From Aureispira anguillae (GTDB lineage: Bacteria > Bacteroidota > Bacteroidia > Chitinophagales > Saprospiraceae), in NCBI RefSeq assembly GCF_026000115.1, contig NZ_AP026867.1, forward strand, positions 2,387,501 through 2,451,500: a stretch of DNA of 64,000 nucleotides, in the 5' to 3' direction. Both the position numbers and the translations under genes were made by a program. The notes beneath the pieces were generated by a model. The model worked only from the letters and a program-made list of their open reading frames with translations, had not been told where the DNA came from and did not search any database. Below are positions 44,221 through 53,843 of the stretch, in pieces (the stretch's first letter is position 1; the number at the start of each line of letters is the position of its first letter).

Positions 44221-45060
44221 ATGAATTTTAAATTTATTACCATCCTAAATTTTCTTTTCCTCTTTGGAGGTGTCCTACAAGCGCAGGACAACCTAGAATC
44301 TCTTTTAGGCATGGTTGAGACAGGCAAGACTTACGCTTTATACAAAGCAAAGCCTAGTGACAAAAAAGTAATCAAGGAAAAACAAACGCATTACCTCAAA
44401 TTGGTTCCTCCAAAGTATAAGACAATCTTCGACACCATCGAACTTGCCCCTGCTTTAAATGGAAATTTGGATACCAGCAACTACTTTATCCAAACAGAAG
44501 TTTTGGTGCTAAAAGAACCTGGCGCAGAATGGAAAACGGCACGAGTTTCTCCTCTCTGTAGAGAAAACGATGGCGTTCCTCATTTGGCACTTTGTCTCAT
44601 CAAAACCATTCCCGATTATCAAATTATTCACCGCAAATTTTTTCCATTCAAAAATATTTTTGACGTCAGCACTACGGATTATATTATTCCTGCCGAAACA
44701 GTTGTTGTTGAACGAAAAGTTCTTGTTCAACAAGCAGGCATTTACTATGTCACTGCTGAGCAAAAAAACAACATTGGACCAGAGGAAAAATTAGTAACAA
44801 TTCCTGCTGGAAAATGGAAATACTGGGAAGAAATCACTTGCCCCTATGGAGAATTTAACGATCCTTCTATTACGGACATTCAAGAAGCACTAAAGAAGCA
44901 ACAATACGAGGTTAGAGTTACTGGTAAATTTGATGAGCAAACTAAGCGATTCTTAATGCTATTCCAACAAGATAATATGCTGGAAGAAGGAGGAATTACT
45001 CCCGAAACATTACAACGTCTAGGCGTTAAAAGAGAAAAATTAATTACGATTGAATTTTAA
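44221..45060 (+). CDS. Secreted protein with a C-terminal peptidoglycan-binding-like domain
   Basis: 279 residues from ATG 44221; the TTG at 44197 is less likely because the signal peptide MNFKFITILNFLFLFGGVLQAQ begins at 44221. Residues about 25-200 are beta-rich and unrecognised ('SLLGMVETGKTYALYKAKPSDKKVIKEKQTHYLKLVPPKYK', ending 'VTIPAGKWKYWEEITCP'). Residues about 215-275 ('PSITDIQEALKKQQYEVRVTGKFDEQTKRFLMLFQQDNML...GITPETLQRLGV') match the PG_binding_1 helical fold. It is periplasmic or surface-exposed and probably docks to the cell wall. A hairpin terminator follows. Confidence 0.8.
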   Translation: MNFKFITILNFLFLFGGVLQAQDNLESLLGMVETGKTYALYKAKPSDKKVIKEKQTHYLKLVPPKYKTIFDTIELAPALNGNLDTSNYFIQTEVLVLKEPGAEWKTARVSPLCRENDGVPHLALCLIKTIPDYQIIHRKFFPFKNIFDVSTTDYIIPAETVVVERKVLVQQAGIYYVTAEQKNNIGPEEKLVTIPAGKWKYWEEITCPYGEFNDPSITDIQEALKKQQYEVRVTGKFDEQTKRFLMLFQQDNMLEEGGITPETLQRLGVKREKLITIEF

Positions 45061-45083
45061 AGATTTATTCATAAAAATAATTC

Positions 45084-45120
45084 AAGAAAAGTCATTCTAA
45101 CTATTAGGATGGCTTTTCTT
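45084..45120 (+). terminator. Hairpin terminator
   Basis: 12-bp stem with one G-T wobble (45084-45095 with 45109-45120), the right arm itself T-rich. Confidence 0.6.
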
Positions 45121-45155
45121 GTAAAGATAGACCACCCAACTTAACTTCCTATACA

Positions 45156-46691
45156 ATGAGCACATGGCAAGAATTGGTACGACAAGCTTTGATTGGCAAT
45201 GTTTCTAACAAAAAAATTATTCCTATTCTCCTTCGTCAATTGGAGCAGTATGGCTTAACATTGCCTCAAAATCAAGCACCTGAAAAAACGTTGCTAAAAG
45301 CAGCTGCAATACAAAACAAGTTGTACACCTCAGCTCAAATTCTTACTGTTCATTCCTCTAAGGTTCCAAATGCGATTGCTCCCGAAGAAGAATTGGACTA
45401 TTGTAATCCTCAACGCAAATTTCAATTTCAGTATATACTCAAGCATAAATACGATGACATTCTTTTAGAACTATTAGAATTATTGGCGAATAGACAGTTG
45501 ATTGTCATGCCTGAATTATTGCCTGAGTTATTGGATTATGGCATTCAAAGAAATGATTTACAGCCTTTTATTTGTGCATGTATTGGTCAGCGAGGGCATT
45601 GGTTGGCACAACAAGCCCAACAATGGAACTATGCGCTTAAGCAAGCTCCAACAGAAGCGATCTTTTTTTATGGCAATCAAGAAGAACGAGTTCAATATCT
45701 AATTCAGATTCACCAATCCAATCCAGAACAAGCCATTGAATTGCTTCAACAAGTTTGGGATCAAGAAGGTTTTATGACTAAAGCAAATTTCATCCGTGCC
45801 TTAGGTCAGCACTTAGCGCCATCGGATGCCCCTTTTTTGGAGTTTGCGTTACAGGATAAAAGGCAAGAAGTTAGAAGCCAAGCTGCCAAGCTATTGGCAT
45901 TACTCCCTAATTCTAAGTTGGTCCAAAGGATGCAAGATTTAGCCCAACAATTGATTAGCTATCATCCTAAAAAAAATATTCTCGAAGTTGAATTGCCTGC
46001 TTCTTGTACCAATCGCATGAAAATAGATGGCATTCTACCTCGCCAAGTTTTCATCAAAGATCATGGTCCCAAAGCCAACCAACTGGCTCAAATCATTGCT
46101 AAAATTCCGCCCCAATGGTGGGAAAATTTATTTTATAAAAATCCACAGCAATTGCTACTGCTTTCTGCCAAAACAGAATGGAAAAATGTTTTGGTTTGGG
46201 GTTGGGCTAAAGCTGCCAAAAATTTTGGGGCAACAGAGTGGATTATAGCCTGTCATAGATTCTATTTGGATACCTTCTTTAAGCACAACTGGTCCAATCT
46301 TTCTATTGATTTTTTATATCAAGATTTACCCAATGACTTATTTAATGCGTTGGCAAATGAATATTTAAAAACAGACAATCGCCCTACGTTATCGGATGAC
46401 CATCCTATTGTTTCCTTCTTATTAGCGGAGGGGCAAAAATGGAATGAATCCATTAGCAAAAAAGTAATTCAGCGAATAAAAAATACGATCAAACAGGATA
46501 CTTACGTTTTTCATTGGAGCCTAAAAACCGTATTAAAACGAGCAGCCTTTTCTATTTCTCCCAATTTATACGATACCATCAAAGAGGGTTGGCCTACTCA
46601 ATGTCATGCTTGGCATTCTTGGCAAAAAGAAGTAGATCACATGCTCTCTATTTTAAAGTTTCGCCAAGAAATCAGCCAATTAGAAGACTAA
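45156..46691 (+). CDS. DUF5691 family protein (HEAT-like)
   Basis: 511 residues. 'MSTWQELVRQALIGNVSNKKIIPILLRQLEQYG' and 'LQPFICACIGQRGHWLAQQAQQWNYAL' match the DUF5691 pattern (start 'W..Lv..ALlGt', later 'G.RG.WLa.~np.W.~'). The middle has helical HEAT-like repeats ('APFLEFALQDKRQEVRSQAAKLLALLPNSKLVQRM'). Family members usually sit near SWIM-zinc-finger, MoxR AAA+ and VWA genes; none are adjacent here, so this copy is an orphan or its partners are elsewhere. It converges on obgE with only 4 bp between stop codons. Confidence 0.8.
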   Translation: MSTWQELVRQALIGNVSNKKIIPILLRQLEQYGLTLPQNQAPEKTLLKAAAIQNKLYTSAQILTVHSSKVPNAIAPEEELDYCNPQRKFQFQYILKHKYDDILLELLELLANRQLIVMPELLPELLDYGIQRNDLQPFICACIGQRGHWLAQQAQQWNYALKQAPTEAIFFYGNQEERVQYLIQIHQSNPEQAIELLQQVWDQEGFMTKANFIRALGQHLAPSDAPFLEFALQDKRQEVRSQAAKLLALLPNSKLVQRMQDLAQQLISYHPKKNILEVELPASCTNRMKIDGILPRQVFIKDHGPKANQLAQIIAKIPPQWWENLFYKNPQQLLLLSAKTEWKNVLVWGWAKAAKNFGATEWIIACHRFYLDTFFKHNWSNLSIDFLYQDLPNDLFNALANEYLKTDNRPTLSDDHPIVSFLLAEGQKWNESISKKVIQRIKNTIKQDTYVFHWSLKTVLKRAAFSISPNLYDTIKEGWPTQCHAWHSWQKEVDHMLSILKFRQEISQLED

Positions 46692-46695
46692 ATCT

Positions 46696-47703
46696 CTAAG
46701 ACAATCCATCGTCATTAATGGACGCCCAAAGCATATCTTTTAGCTCTGTTATCCCCTGTTGAGCAACGGAGGAAATAAAGATCGTAGGCACATCCTTGGG
46801 CAATTCTTCTTTCAAAAGCTCTTTTAGTTCTTCATCCAAAATATCAGCTTTTGTAATGGCTAAAATATGGGGTTTGTCCAACAATTCCTCATTGTATTGC
46901 TTCAATTCATTCAACAGAATGTGATATTCTTTTGCAATGTTATCGCTATCTGCTGGAACCATATACAACAGGGTTGCATTCCGTTCAATATGCCTCAAAA
47001 AACGGTGCCCTAATCCCTTTCCTTTGTGCGCATCCTCAATAATACCAGGAATATCTGCCATTACAAAAGAACGATTGTTTCGATAACTGATCATTCCTAA
47101 ATTTGGCACTAAGGTCGTAAAAGGGTAATCTGCTATTTTGGGTTTTGCAGCAGAAAGCACAGACAATAGAGTTGATTTTCCAGCATTCGGGAAACCAACT
47201 AAACCTACATCTGCTAAGACTTTTAGTTCGAATATTTTCCATTCTCTTCGCCCCATTCCAGCAGGTGAAGTGTAAGTAGGAATTTGATTGGTCGGTGATT
47301 TGTAATGCCAATTCCCTTTTCCTCCGTGTCCTCCAGCAGTAACAATCACAGTTTGTCCATCCTCTGTTATTTCATGCTCTACCTCTCCTGTTTCCGCATT
47401 TTTTATAATCGTTCCCAAAGGCACTTCTAAGATAATATCTTTACCCTCTGCCCCCGAAGATCGGCTAGAACCACCAGGATTTCCCTTGGTAGCAATCACA
47501 TGCTTTTTATATTTGAGATGTAGTAACGTCCACATCTGGCTGCTACCTCTTGCAATGATATGACCACCACGACCACCATCTCCACCATCAGGTCCACCTG
47601 TACTAGTAAACTTATCTCTAAAAAAATGTGCAGAACCAGCCCCTCCTTCTCCAGAACGGCAGCAAATCTTTACATAATCTATAAAATTCGAGTTATCAGC
47701 CAT
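46696..47703 (-). CDS. obgE: Obg-family ribosome-associated GTPase
   Basis: 335 residues. The N-terminal Gly-rich OBG domain ('[26 protein letters not shown]', '[15 protein letters not shown]', ending '[13 protein letters not shown]') is followed by the G domain: G1 'GFPNAGKST', G2 '[11 protein letters not shown]', G3 '[25 protein letters not shown]', G4 'ITKAD'. The variable C-terminal OCT domain is absent, as in most Bacteroidota. It acts in 50S ribosome assembly and in the (p)ppGpp response. Confidence 0.97.
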   Translation of the reverse strand: MADNSNFIDYVKICCRSGEGGAGSAHFFRDKFTSTGGPDGGDGGRGGHIIARGSSQMWTLLHLKYKKHVIATKGNPGGSSRSSGAEGKDIILEVPLGTIIKNAETGEVEHEITEDGQTVIVTAGGHGGKGNWHYKSPTNQIPTYTSPAGMGRREWKIFELKVLADVGLVGFPNAGKSTLLSVLSAAKPKIADYPFTTLVPNLGMISYRNNRSFVMADIPGIIEDAHKGKGLGHRFLRHIERNATLLYMVPADSDNIAKEYHILLNELKQYNEELLDKPHILAITKADILDEELKELLKEELPKDVPTIFISSVAQQGITELKDMLWASINDDGLS

Positions 47704-47842
47704 AATTTACACCTATTAAAAATATACAGTTAGAGATCTCTGACATGGTAAAAATCACCTCCTTGATCAACAAAGGGTACAAAGATACAGCTTTAGTTTT
47801 AGACTCTGACACTTTCAAGGTTTTAAATTCTATTTTTTTCGC

Positions 47843-47883
47843 AAAAAAAATCGGTTAGACCAATCCAAGATTGACCTAACCGA
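47843..47883 (-). terminator. Terminator of the AhpD-like gene
   Basis: Stem tcggttag/ctaaccga (47851-47858 with 47876-47883), with further partial pairing inside, followed on the minus strand by a run of 8 T (47843-47850). Confidence 0.75.
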
Positions 47884-47933
47884 CTCCAATTCTCACCTCA
47901 TTTATAGGCAACTTCTAGCATTTTTTTTACTCA

Positions 47934-48383
47934 TCACTTGACTTGGTAATGCCCAGGTTCAAAACGAAAAACTTTCATTAGCGTATTCCAAGTATTAATT
48001 TGCCCTATAGCCAGCGTTAAATAACTTATCTCAGCCTTATTAAAATAAAGCAATAAGGACTCATAGGTAGCTTCTGACAGTTCCTTGGTTGAAAGATTTG
48101 ACAACTCCTCTACAAATTGTAAAACCACCCGTTCACGCTCAGAGAAAAAAGGCGTTTCTTTCCAAACACAAAGCGAAGAAAGTCTTAACTCAGTCTCTCC
48201 TGTATGTTTTAATTCCTTGTAATGCATATCAACACAATAGGCACATTTATTAATTTGTGACAACCTTAGTTTTATCAATTCCAACAGCTGATAATCTATT
48301 TTAGAATGGGTAATATAGTCTTCAATTGTTCTCAAATTTTCGAACATGCCCTTTGGTATGTCTTGATAAGAAATTCGTTCCAT
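47934..48383 (-). CDS. AhpD-like / carboxymuconolactone-decarboxylase-family protein
   Basis: 149 residues, all-helical. The active-site pattern CxxC-x3-H is present: Cys47-Ala-Tyr-Cys50-x3-His54 (INKCAYCVDMH), typical of alkylhydroperoxidase AhpD-core proteins. It probably acts as a small thiol peroxidase or disulfide reductase. The Crp/Fnr-type regulator gene lies 256 bp upstream on the same strand, a common pairing in Bacteroidota in which the regulator controls the AhpD-like gene. Here a MITE-like element (48411-48572) sits between the two. Confidence 0.88.
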   Translation of the reverse strand: MERISYQDIPKGMFENLRTIEDYITHSKIDYQLLELIKLRLSQINKCAYCVDMHYKELKHTGETELRLSSLCVWKETPFFSERERVVLQFVEELSNLSTKELSEATYESLLLYFNKAEISYLTLAIGQINTWNTLMKVFRFEPGHYQVK

Positions 48384-48410
48384 AACATTTCGTATTTTAA
48401 ATTCATTAAT

Positions 48411-48572
48411 TGAAGTTGTTTAAGAATAGCCTTACATCGCTAATGAAAGCTAATTTCTAGCTACTCTGCGTTAAAAATTTGCTCCATAGCGCTGCTATGA
48501 AGAAAATTTTTGCCTTGTTTATCTAAAAATTACTACTCATTATCAACAAAATTCCATTTTTAAACAACTTCA
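48411..48572. mobile_element. MITE-like element with 12-bp terminal inverted repeats (162 bp)
   Basis: The ends tgaagttgttta (48411-48422) and taaacaacttca (48561-48572) are perfect inverted repeats. The centre holds a catagc-gct-gctatg hairpin (48485-48499). The core 'ctgcgttaaaaatttgc ... ttttgccttgtt' is similar to the core of the 63468-63631 element, and the right end is similar to the fragment at about 18605-18643. No ORF. Confidence 0.7.
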
Positions 48573-48639
48573 TTGTATTTATAATACTCAAAGCTATTGC
48601 AAATGAAATGGAAAAAAATTAAGATTTCTTAAGAAATCA

Positions 48640-49221
48640 CTATCGCTTTATTTTTCTCAACTCACTTAGATATTCTGGCGTAATTTCTAAATAGGAAGCC
48701 ACCATATATTGAGGGACACGTTGTGCAAAATGAGCAAGTCTACTGATAAAAAATTCATATCGCTCCTTGCTATTCCTTTTCATAAAAAAGTTGGCTCGTC
48801 GTTGTATTGCAATTAATTTGTTTTCTGTAATGAGTCTAAAAAAACGCTCTAACTTAGGAATGGTTCTATACAGTGTTTCTAAATTCGTTTTGCTCAAACA
48901 AAGCACACTAGTTTTTTCAACAGCTTGGATATTTACCATTGAGGGGCATTCCATTTTTAAGCTTTCTATTTCTGTTAACCACCAATTCTCTATGGCAAAT
49001 TCTGTAATTTTTTCTGTTCCCTTCTCATCGATGTAAAAGGAACGAACGAGCCCTTTGGTTAAGAAAAAATATTGCCTACAAATCTGCCCTTCTCTCAATA
49101 AAAAATCCTTTTTATTATACGTTTTAACCGTCAATGCCTTATAAATAATTGCTATCTCCTGATCGCTAAACTTAACATAACGAAGTAGGTATTTTTTTAA
49201 TTGCTCTTTTAGTTCCTCCAT
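48640..49221 (-). CDS. Crp/Fnr-family transcriptional regulator
   Basis: 193 residues. The N-terminal cyclic-nucleotide-binding-like beta barrel ('YNKKDFLLREGQICRQYFFLTKGLVRSFYIDEKGTEKIT', 'VEKTSVLCLSKTNLETLY') is followed by a helical dimer interface and a short C-terminal helix-turn-helix ('VPQYMVASYLEITPEYLSELRKIKR'). There are no Cys ligands for an Fe-S cluster, and it belongs to the common Bacteroidota group with unknown ligand. It stands between the CYP102-like gene (18 bp downstream of the P450 stop) and the AhpD-like gene, so it may read through from the P450 gene. Confidence 0.9.
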   Translation of the reverse strand: MEELKEQLKKYLLRYVKFSDQEIAIIYKALTVKTYNKKDFLLREGQICRQYFFLTKGLVRSFYIDEKGTEKITEFAIENWWLTEIESLKMECPSMVNIQAVEKTSVLCLSKTNLETLYRTIPKLERFFRLITENKLIAIQRRANFFMKRNSKERYEFFISRLAHFAQRVPQYMVASYLEITPEYLSELRKIKR

Positions 49222-49239
49222 CCTTCAACATCTTATGAT

Positions 49240-52200
49240 TTAAGTCCAAATTTCGGTTTTGTAACGTCCATTCCTTTTCATATTTTCCAACCAAGTTGTT
49301 GCCTCATTGTCTGAGTTATTTTGATTATAAATCTGTTCAAAAGCCAATTCAACTCCTTTCGCCATTCCTGCTGCATCTCCACAGATATAGACAATGGCAT
49401 CTCGCTCTAAACAGTCCCAAATTAGATCCTGTTGCATTAATAGCTGATCTTGAACATAAACTTTATGCTGAGGCTTCTCTCTTGAAAATGCTGTATACAG
49501 CTCCAATACGCCCTTTTCTACCGCCGATTCTAGTTCCTCCCTATAGAGAAAATCTTGCGTGGAGGCTCTACAGCCAAAAAACAACAAAGCATTGCCTAAT
49601 TCTTGCCCTTCTTTTTGCCTCCATAACCGCTCTTGAATAAAACCTCTAAAAGGAGCAATTCCCGTCCCCGCTCCAATCATAATGATGGGTCTTTCGTTTT
49701 TTTGTGGCAAGGTAAAATCTAGATTTGGTCGCCGAACAGCAACTAAAATTTTTTGTCCATGCTTTGCCCTTCCCAAATAATTAGAACAAATTCCCTGATA
49801 ATTGCCCTCGTCCAACACTCCAACCGTTAAACTACAAGTATTACCTTCTACCAATGGAGAAGAAGCAATGGAATAATAACGAGCTTGTAAATGGGGCAAC
49901 TGCTCCAAAAACAACTCAAAGGAAAGTTCGCAAGCCTCAAATTCTTCTAGTAAACTTAGTAAAGAGCGCTTTTTGGCAACAATTTCGGCATTAAAATTTT
50001 GCTCGTATAACTGCAATCTCATTTTTTCTGGTGGGCAACTTGTCCAGTTTATCAACAACTTAAGTTGTCTCCTAGTTGCTAGCGACTGCAACTCCACAAA
50101 ATGGCGCAACAAATCGTAGAGTAAAATAGGTTGCTGTAGTGGCAAATTTCCACTTTTATCATTGCTATCTATTTCATAACAATTTGTAGCCGATAGTTTA
50201 AATCGATGGCATACCCGTTCGATAAGTTTCGGGTTATTCTGAGGCTGTACCAACAAATAATCGCCAATTTGGTAATTGCTTCCTTTTGGCAAAGCTATTT
50301 GAATCTGCTTGGTAGAACGTTGGGACCTTTCAGTATTTTGTAATTCTTTATTTTGGACAATTGTTCCCCAATCAAACCCCTTAGGTACAAAATTAGGGCA
50401 TTGATAAACTGCATTTTTTTCTACTTTTTTAAGCTTTAAAACTGTTTTTTCTACAGCGGTCTCTTTTGCAGTAATTTTTAATTGTTTTCGTAAATTTGCC
50501 CAATAATTAGCGTACCATTTTTCAAAATCTGCATCAAAATCTACACTAGCATCTGCTGCCCCTTTTGCACAAAAAGCAACTGCGCCTAATTCAGACAAGC
50601 GTTTATCAAGCCAGTTTGGAAAAGCCTGATAACTCTTCCATTGAGAATTTCCACAGCCAAAAACAGCATATTTTAATCCCGAAAGATTATGCGTTGCACT
50701 CTTCAACCAATCCGCAAACTGTCGAGCATTGTCAGGAGGCGTTCCATTATAAGTAGAGCAAATAATTTGCACCAAGCCTGTTTGTGGCAATCGCTCTTTG
50801 TAGGCATCTAAAGTTGCTATAGTTGTTTTAAAACCATGTCGTTTGCCGTCTTTGGCCAATTGATGCGCCAACTCTTCAGAATTTCCCATATTTGACCCGT
50901 ATAAGATCAGTAAAGGAGTTTTATGTTGCTGTTCTTCATTGGCTACTTCCGTTACTTTATTTGCTGCTTCATTGGCTATAAAACGATAACGGTCTGCCTT
51001 GGTTCTTGGTTCTAAACGAACCTTTAAATCCAAGGGGCGCAACGTCACCGTTTCGTTAAATCCAAAGGTATAATTAGGGTCTAAATGCAATTTGTAACGT
51101 TGTAATATCATGGCAAGGGCAAGCGTTGCCTCCGTCAAGGCAAATTGACTCCCAATACAGGCTCGCTTTCCATTGCCAAATGCTTTAAAGGCATCTTTGT
51201 CTCGTTTAGCTACCTTTTCTGGCAAAAAGTGGTTGGGGTCAAATGTTTCTGGATCATCGCCCCAAATTGCTTTATCTCGATGCAAATGATACGGCCAAAC
51301 GGCAATAGAAGTTTCCTTGGGCACTTTATAGGCTCCATTTTTTAGAGTAGTATCTTGAGTTGGGGCAAGGGTCATAACAGGAACAGGAGGGTAAAGTCGT
51401 AGGGTTTCGAAGAGTACCTGACGAATCACCTTCATTTTTGCCAATTCCCTATGCGTAATTTCTTGTTCCAAATCATCCCCTAGCACTCCATCAATTTCCC
51501 GATACACCTTATCTAGCCATTCCTTATGGGTCAATAGATTGTAAAAAGCAAAAGAAAGCAAGCCACTGGTCGTTTCGTGTCCTGCAATCATAAATGTCAA
51601 AATCTGATAGCGCATATTTTCGTCGCTCAATTGCGTTCCTGTTTCCTTGTCGTATGCATTCATCATCAAACTCAAAAAATCAAACTTATTGGCATAAGCT
51701 TCGGGATTTTGTTTGCGTTTGGCAATGATTTCATCAATCAAATTATTAATGTAAGTAAGATGCTTTTTAAAGGCTTTGTTCCGCTTAAACCTAAATGGCA
51801 TCAAAAAAGGAATGGTTCGAGCTCGTCGCACTGCTTCGTCTAAAGCAAACAACATAGCAGGAATAAAATCGTGCTCTTTTTCAGATTTAAAGCTATCAAA
51901 GTTATAATCAAAACCACAGACACCTATTGTATCAAACGTATAACGAGTCATGTCGTCTGATAAGTTGAAATATTTTGTTGGGGGAATTTTCTCCCATTTT
52001 TCTAACAAACGATCTACAATTTTCTTCATAACGGGCACATAACCTCGCATGGAACGCTGAGAAAAACCTGGCATTAAAATATTGTGTGCCTTCTTCCAAT
52101 TTGGCTCATGAGACCAAGCTGTAAATAAACCATCTCCTGCTATTACCCGCAAATGTTGAGTTGGCACATTGATGTGTTTTGGAAAGCGCTCTTCGTCGGA

Positions 52201-52386
52201 AAGAATTTCTTTGCTGAGTTCAAAATTATTGATGAATAATAATTTTTCGTTTAGAATCGCAATTTCGAAAATGGGACCATATTCATAGCCCAACTGGATC
52301 ATTTTATTTAGTGTATCTTTTCCTGCAATTTGAGGTAGATTTCCAACGAAAAAGGTACGTGGTGGATGAGGAATTTTGTTAGCCAT
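49240..52386 (-). CDS. Self-sufficient cytochrome P450 / NADPH-P450 reductase fusion (CYP102-like)
   Basis: 1048 residues, the size of P450 BM3. P450 domain (1-about 465): I-helix AGHETTS (268-274), K-helix ETLR (327-330), heme loop FGNGKRACIGSQFA with Cys410 as thiolate ligand. The FMN (flavodoxin) domain starts at 'LLILYGSNMGNSEELA' (about residue 485). The FAD/NADPH domain has 'ARYYSIASSP' (FAD, RxYSxxS), 'GAGTGIAPFRGFIQER' and the terminal 'IYICGDAAGMAKGVE'. CYP102 enzymes hydroxylate medium- and long-chain fatty acids near the omega end using NADPH. It is intracellular, and the Crp/Fnr gene follows at once. Confidence 0.96.
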   Translation of the reverse strand: MANKIPHPPRTFFVGNLPQIAGKDTLNKMIQLGYEYGPIFEIAILNEKLLFINNFELSKEILSDEERFPKHINVPTQHLRVIAGDGLFTAWSHEPNWKKAHNILMPGFSQRSMRGYVPVMKKIVDRLLEKWEKIPPTKYFNLSDDMTRYTFDTIGVCGFDYNFDSFKSEKEHDFIPAMLFALDEAVRRARTIPFLMPFRFKRNKAFKKHLTYINNLIDEIIAKRKQNPEAYANKFDFLSLMMNAYDKETGTQLSDENMRYQILTFMIAGHETTSGLLSFAFYNLLTHKEWLDKVYREIDGVLGDDLEQEITHRELAKMKVIRQVLFETLRLYPPVPVMTLAPTQDTTLKNGAYKVPKETSIAVWPYHLHRDKAIWGDDPETFDPNHFLPEKVAKRDKDAFKAFGNGKRACIGSQFALTEATLALAMILQRYKLHLDPNYTFGFNETVTLRPLDLKVRLEPRTKADRYRFIANEAANKVTEVANEEQQHKTPLLILYGSNMGNSEELAHQLAKDGKRHGFKTTIATLDAYKERLPQTGLVQIICSTYNGTPPDNARQFADWLKSATHNLSGLKYAVFGCGNSQWKSYQAFPNWLDKRLSELGAVAFCAKGAADASVDFDADFEKWYANYWANLRKQLKITAKETAVEKTVLKLKKVEKNAVYQCPNFVPKGFDWGTIVQNKELQNTERSQRSTKQIQIALPKGSNYQIGDYLLVQPQNNPKLIERVCHRFKLSATNCYEIDSNDKSGNLPLQQPILLYDLLRHFVELQSLATRRQLKLLINWTSCPPEKMRLQLYEQNFNAEIVAKKRSLLSLLEEFEACELSFELFLEQLPHLQARYYSIASSPLVEGNTCSLTVGVLDEGNYQGICSNYLGRAKHGQKILVAVRRPNLDFTLPQKNERPIIMIGAGTGIAPFRGFIQERLWRQKEGQELGNALLFFGCRASTQDFLYREELESAVEKGVLELYTAFSREKPQHKVYVQDQLLMQQDLIWDCLERDAIVYICGDAAGMAKGVELAFEQIYNQNNSDNEATTWLENMKRNGRYKTEIWT

Positions 52387-52561
52387 GTATATTGTTTTTC
52401 AGATTAAATGGGCAATTAAACTACATTTACCTATTTTAAATCTTCATATTTATTATTAAATAAATTTACCTTTTATAAACTCTTCAAAAATAGCTTGTAA
52501 GAATTAGAAAAAATGCTATCAGTTGGCTATTTTTTTTCTTTAGAACTGTTCTATATAAATA

Positions 52562-53599
52562 TTAAAACTCAAATTGCACCTTATATAAATTCGGCATGTC
52601 TTCCAAAAAAGATGGTTTTTCCGTAAATTTATTGTGATAGACGGTCAATTCTTGAAGGTTAGATAATTTATGGATGGACTCTGGGAGTTTGGTGAGTGCG
52701 GACTTTACAATGGTTAATTTTTCTAAGGATTTTAATTCCCCTATTTCACTTGGTAATTCCTTAATTTGGCTGGTATAGATTTGTAAGTGTTTGAGTTTTT
52801 TCATGCCCAAAATCACTTCTGGAAATACCTTAAGTTCCTTTCCTCCTAATACTAATTCTTCTAACTTTTTTAGTTTTAATAGTTCTAATGGCAAGTCTTC
52901 TATAGGGTTTCCAAATAGTCTAAGTGCTTGTAAATTTTTGAGATTACCGATAGAAGCATCAATTGTTTTTATTTTGTTTTGGGCTAAATTCAATTCCTTA
53001 AGTTTGGGGAGAGTACAAACTTGACTCGGAAACGTCCTAAATCGATTTCCATACAAAACAATTTCTTTTAAGCCAACCATTTTTTCTATAGAATCGGGCA
53101 ATGCCTTGAGGTGATTATCTGATGCATCTAGTGTTTTTAGCCCCACCAAATTTCCAATGGACACTGGTAATGCTTTTAATTTATTCTGGTCAATTTTTAG
53201 CTCTTTTAACCCAACTAGGTTTCCAATAGACTCTGGCAAAGTCTCCAACTCGTTATAACGCAAATTTAACTTCTGTAAGTTTTTTAGTTCTCCCAATGAC
53301 GCTGGCAATTCAGTTAGGCGATTGTAATCCAATCTCAATCTATTGTTATGCTCTAATAAATGCATAAAATCAGGCAAAAAGGTTAGCTTTTTGGATCGTA
53401 TTAAACCTGTCTTAAAACTAGCGATGCCTTTTGCTAAAGTAGCAATCGTTTTTATATCAAAAGCTTTTATTATTGGCTGATAATGCTTCCATACTGCTTC
53501 TTTTAAAGCAGCATTTCCTTTTAGTATTTCTAAGGCAACTTTTGCGCTTTGGGCATCTGCTTCTAATAAAACACAAACATTTTTTAATTGATCCGTCAT
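52562..53599 (-). CDS. Leucine-rich-repeat protein
   Basis: 345 residues from ATG 53599; a TTG start would add 8. Residues about 75-345 form about 11 tandem LRRs of 23 residues with the consensus 'LPxSIGNLxxLKxLxLxxNxL' ('ALPVSIGNLVGLKTLDASDNHLKALPDSI'), of the type seen in bacterial and plant intracellular Ras-group LRRs. The first about 70 residues are helical. There is no signal peptide or effector domain, so it is probably a protein-binding scaffold. Its start lies next to repeat sequences (53622-53650, 53761-53810) that look like arms of the cassette repeats downstream. Confidence 0.88.
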   Translation of the reverse strand: MTDQLKNVCVLLEADAQSAKVALEILKGNAALKEAVWKHYQPIIKAFDIKTIATLAKGIASFKTGLIRSKKLTFLPDFMHLLEHNNRLRLDYNRLTELPASLGELKNLQKLNLRYNELETLPESIGNLVGLKELKIDQNKLKALPVSIGNLVGLKTLDASDNHLKALPDSIEKMVGLKEIVLYGNRFRTFPSQVCTLPKLKELNLAQNKIKTIDASIGNLKNLQALRLFGNPIEDLPLELLKLKKLEELVLGGKELKVFPEVILGMKKLKHLQIYTSQIKELPSEIGELKSLEKLTIVKSALTKLPESIHKLSNLQELTVYHNKFTEKPSFLEDMPNLYKVQFEF

Positions 53600-53843
53600 T
53601 TTAAACAATTTGGCGTCATACAATATATACGATGGCGTTCCTAACGAGCGTCAACACTAAGATAAAGTAAAAATGATTATATTAACAAAAAAGTTTATCC
53701 TTGTCCTAATTGGTGGAAGTACACATCATTTTATCCTGTTGTTGTCTGAACACCTTAAAATTATCAAGGGAATAAAATATATATACGCCATTGTGTATAT
53801 TGGTTTGTTAGCTTCCATATAAATCCCTAAAATACTAAATTAA
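53600..53843. other. Left boundary of the cassette-like array
   Basis: Contains 'caatatatacgatggcgttcctaacg' near 53619-53645, which resembles the reverse complement of the repeat arm in 53781-53810. The 50-bp repeat copy 53761-53810 and the first cassette start GTTAGCTTCC (53808-53817) follow. Confidence 0.45.
53761..53810 (+). repeat. Short attC-like repeat, copy 1
   Basis: 50 bp starting attatcaagggaataa and ending gtgtatattggtttgtt. The same sequence with a 4-base gap recurs at 60313-60358. It contains a self-pairing core (aatata...tatatt) and abuts GTTAGCTTCC, the start of cassette A. Confidence 0.7.

Noticed and set aside
43800-44231. Two short plus-strand frames between alc and the PG-binding protein gene
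   Set aside because: Phe/Ile/Lys/Asn-biased translations of very AT-rich DNA, one with a TTG start; no support for coding.
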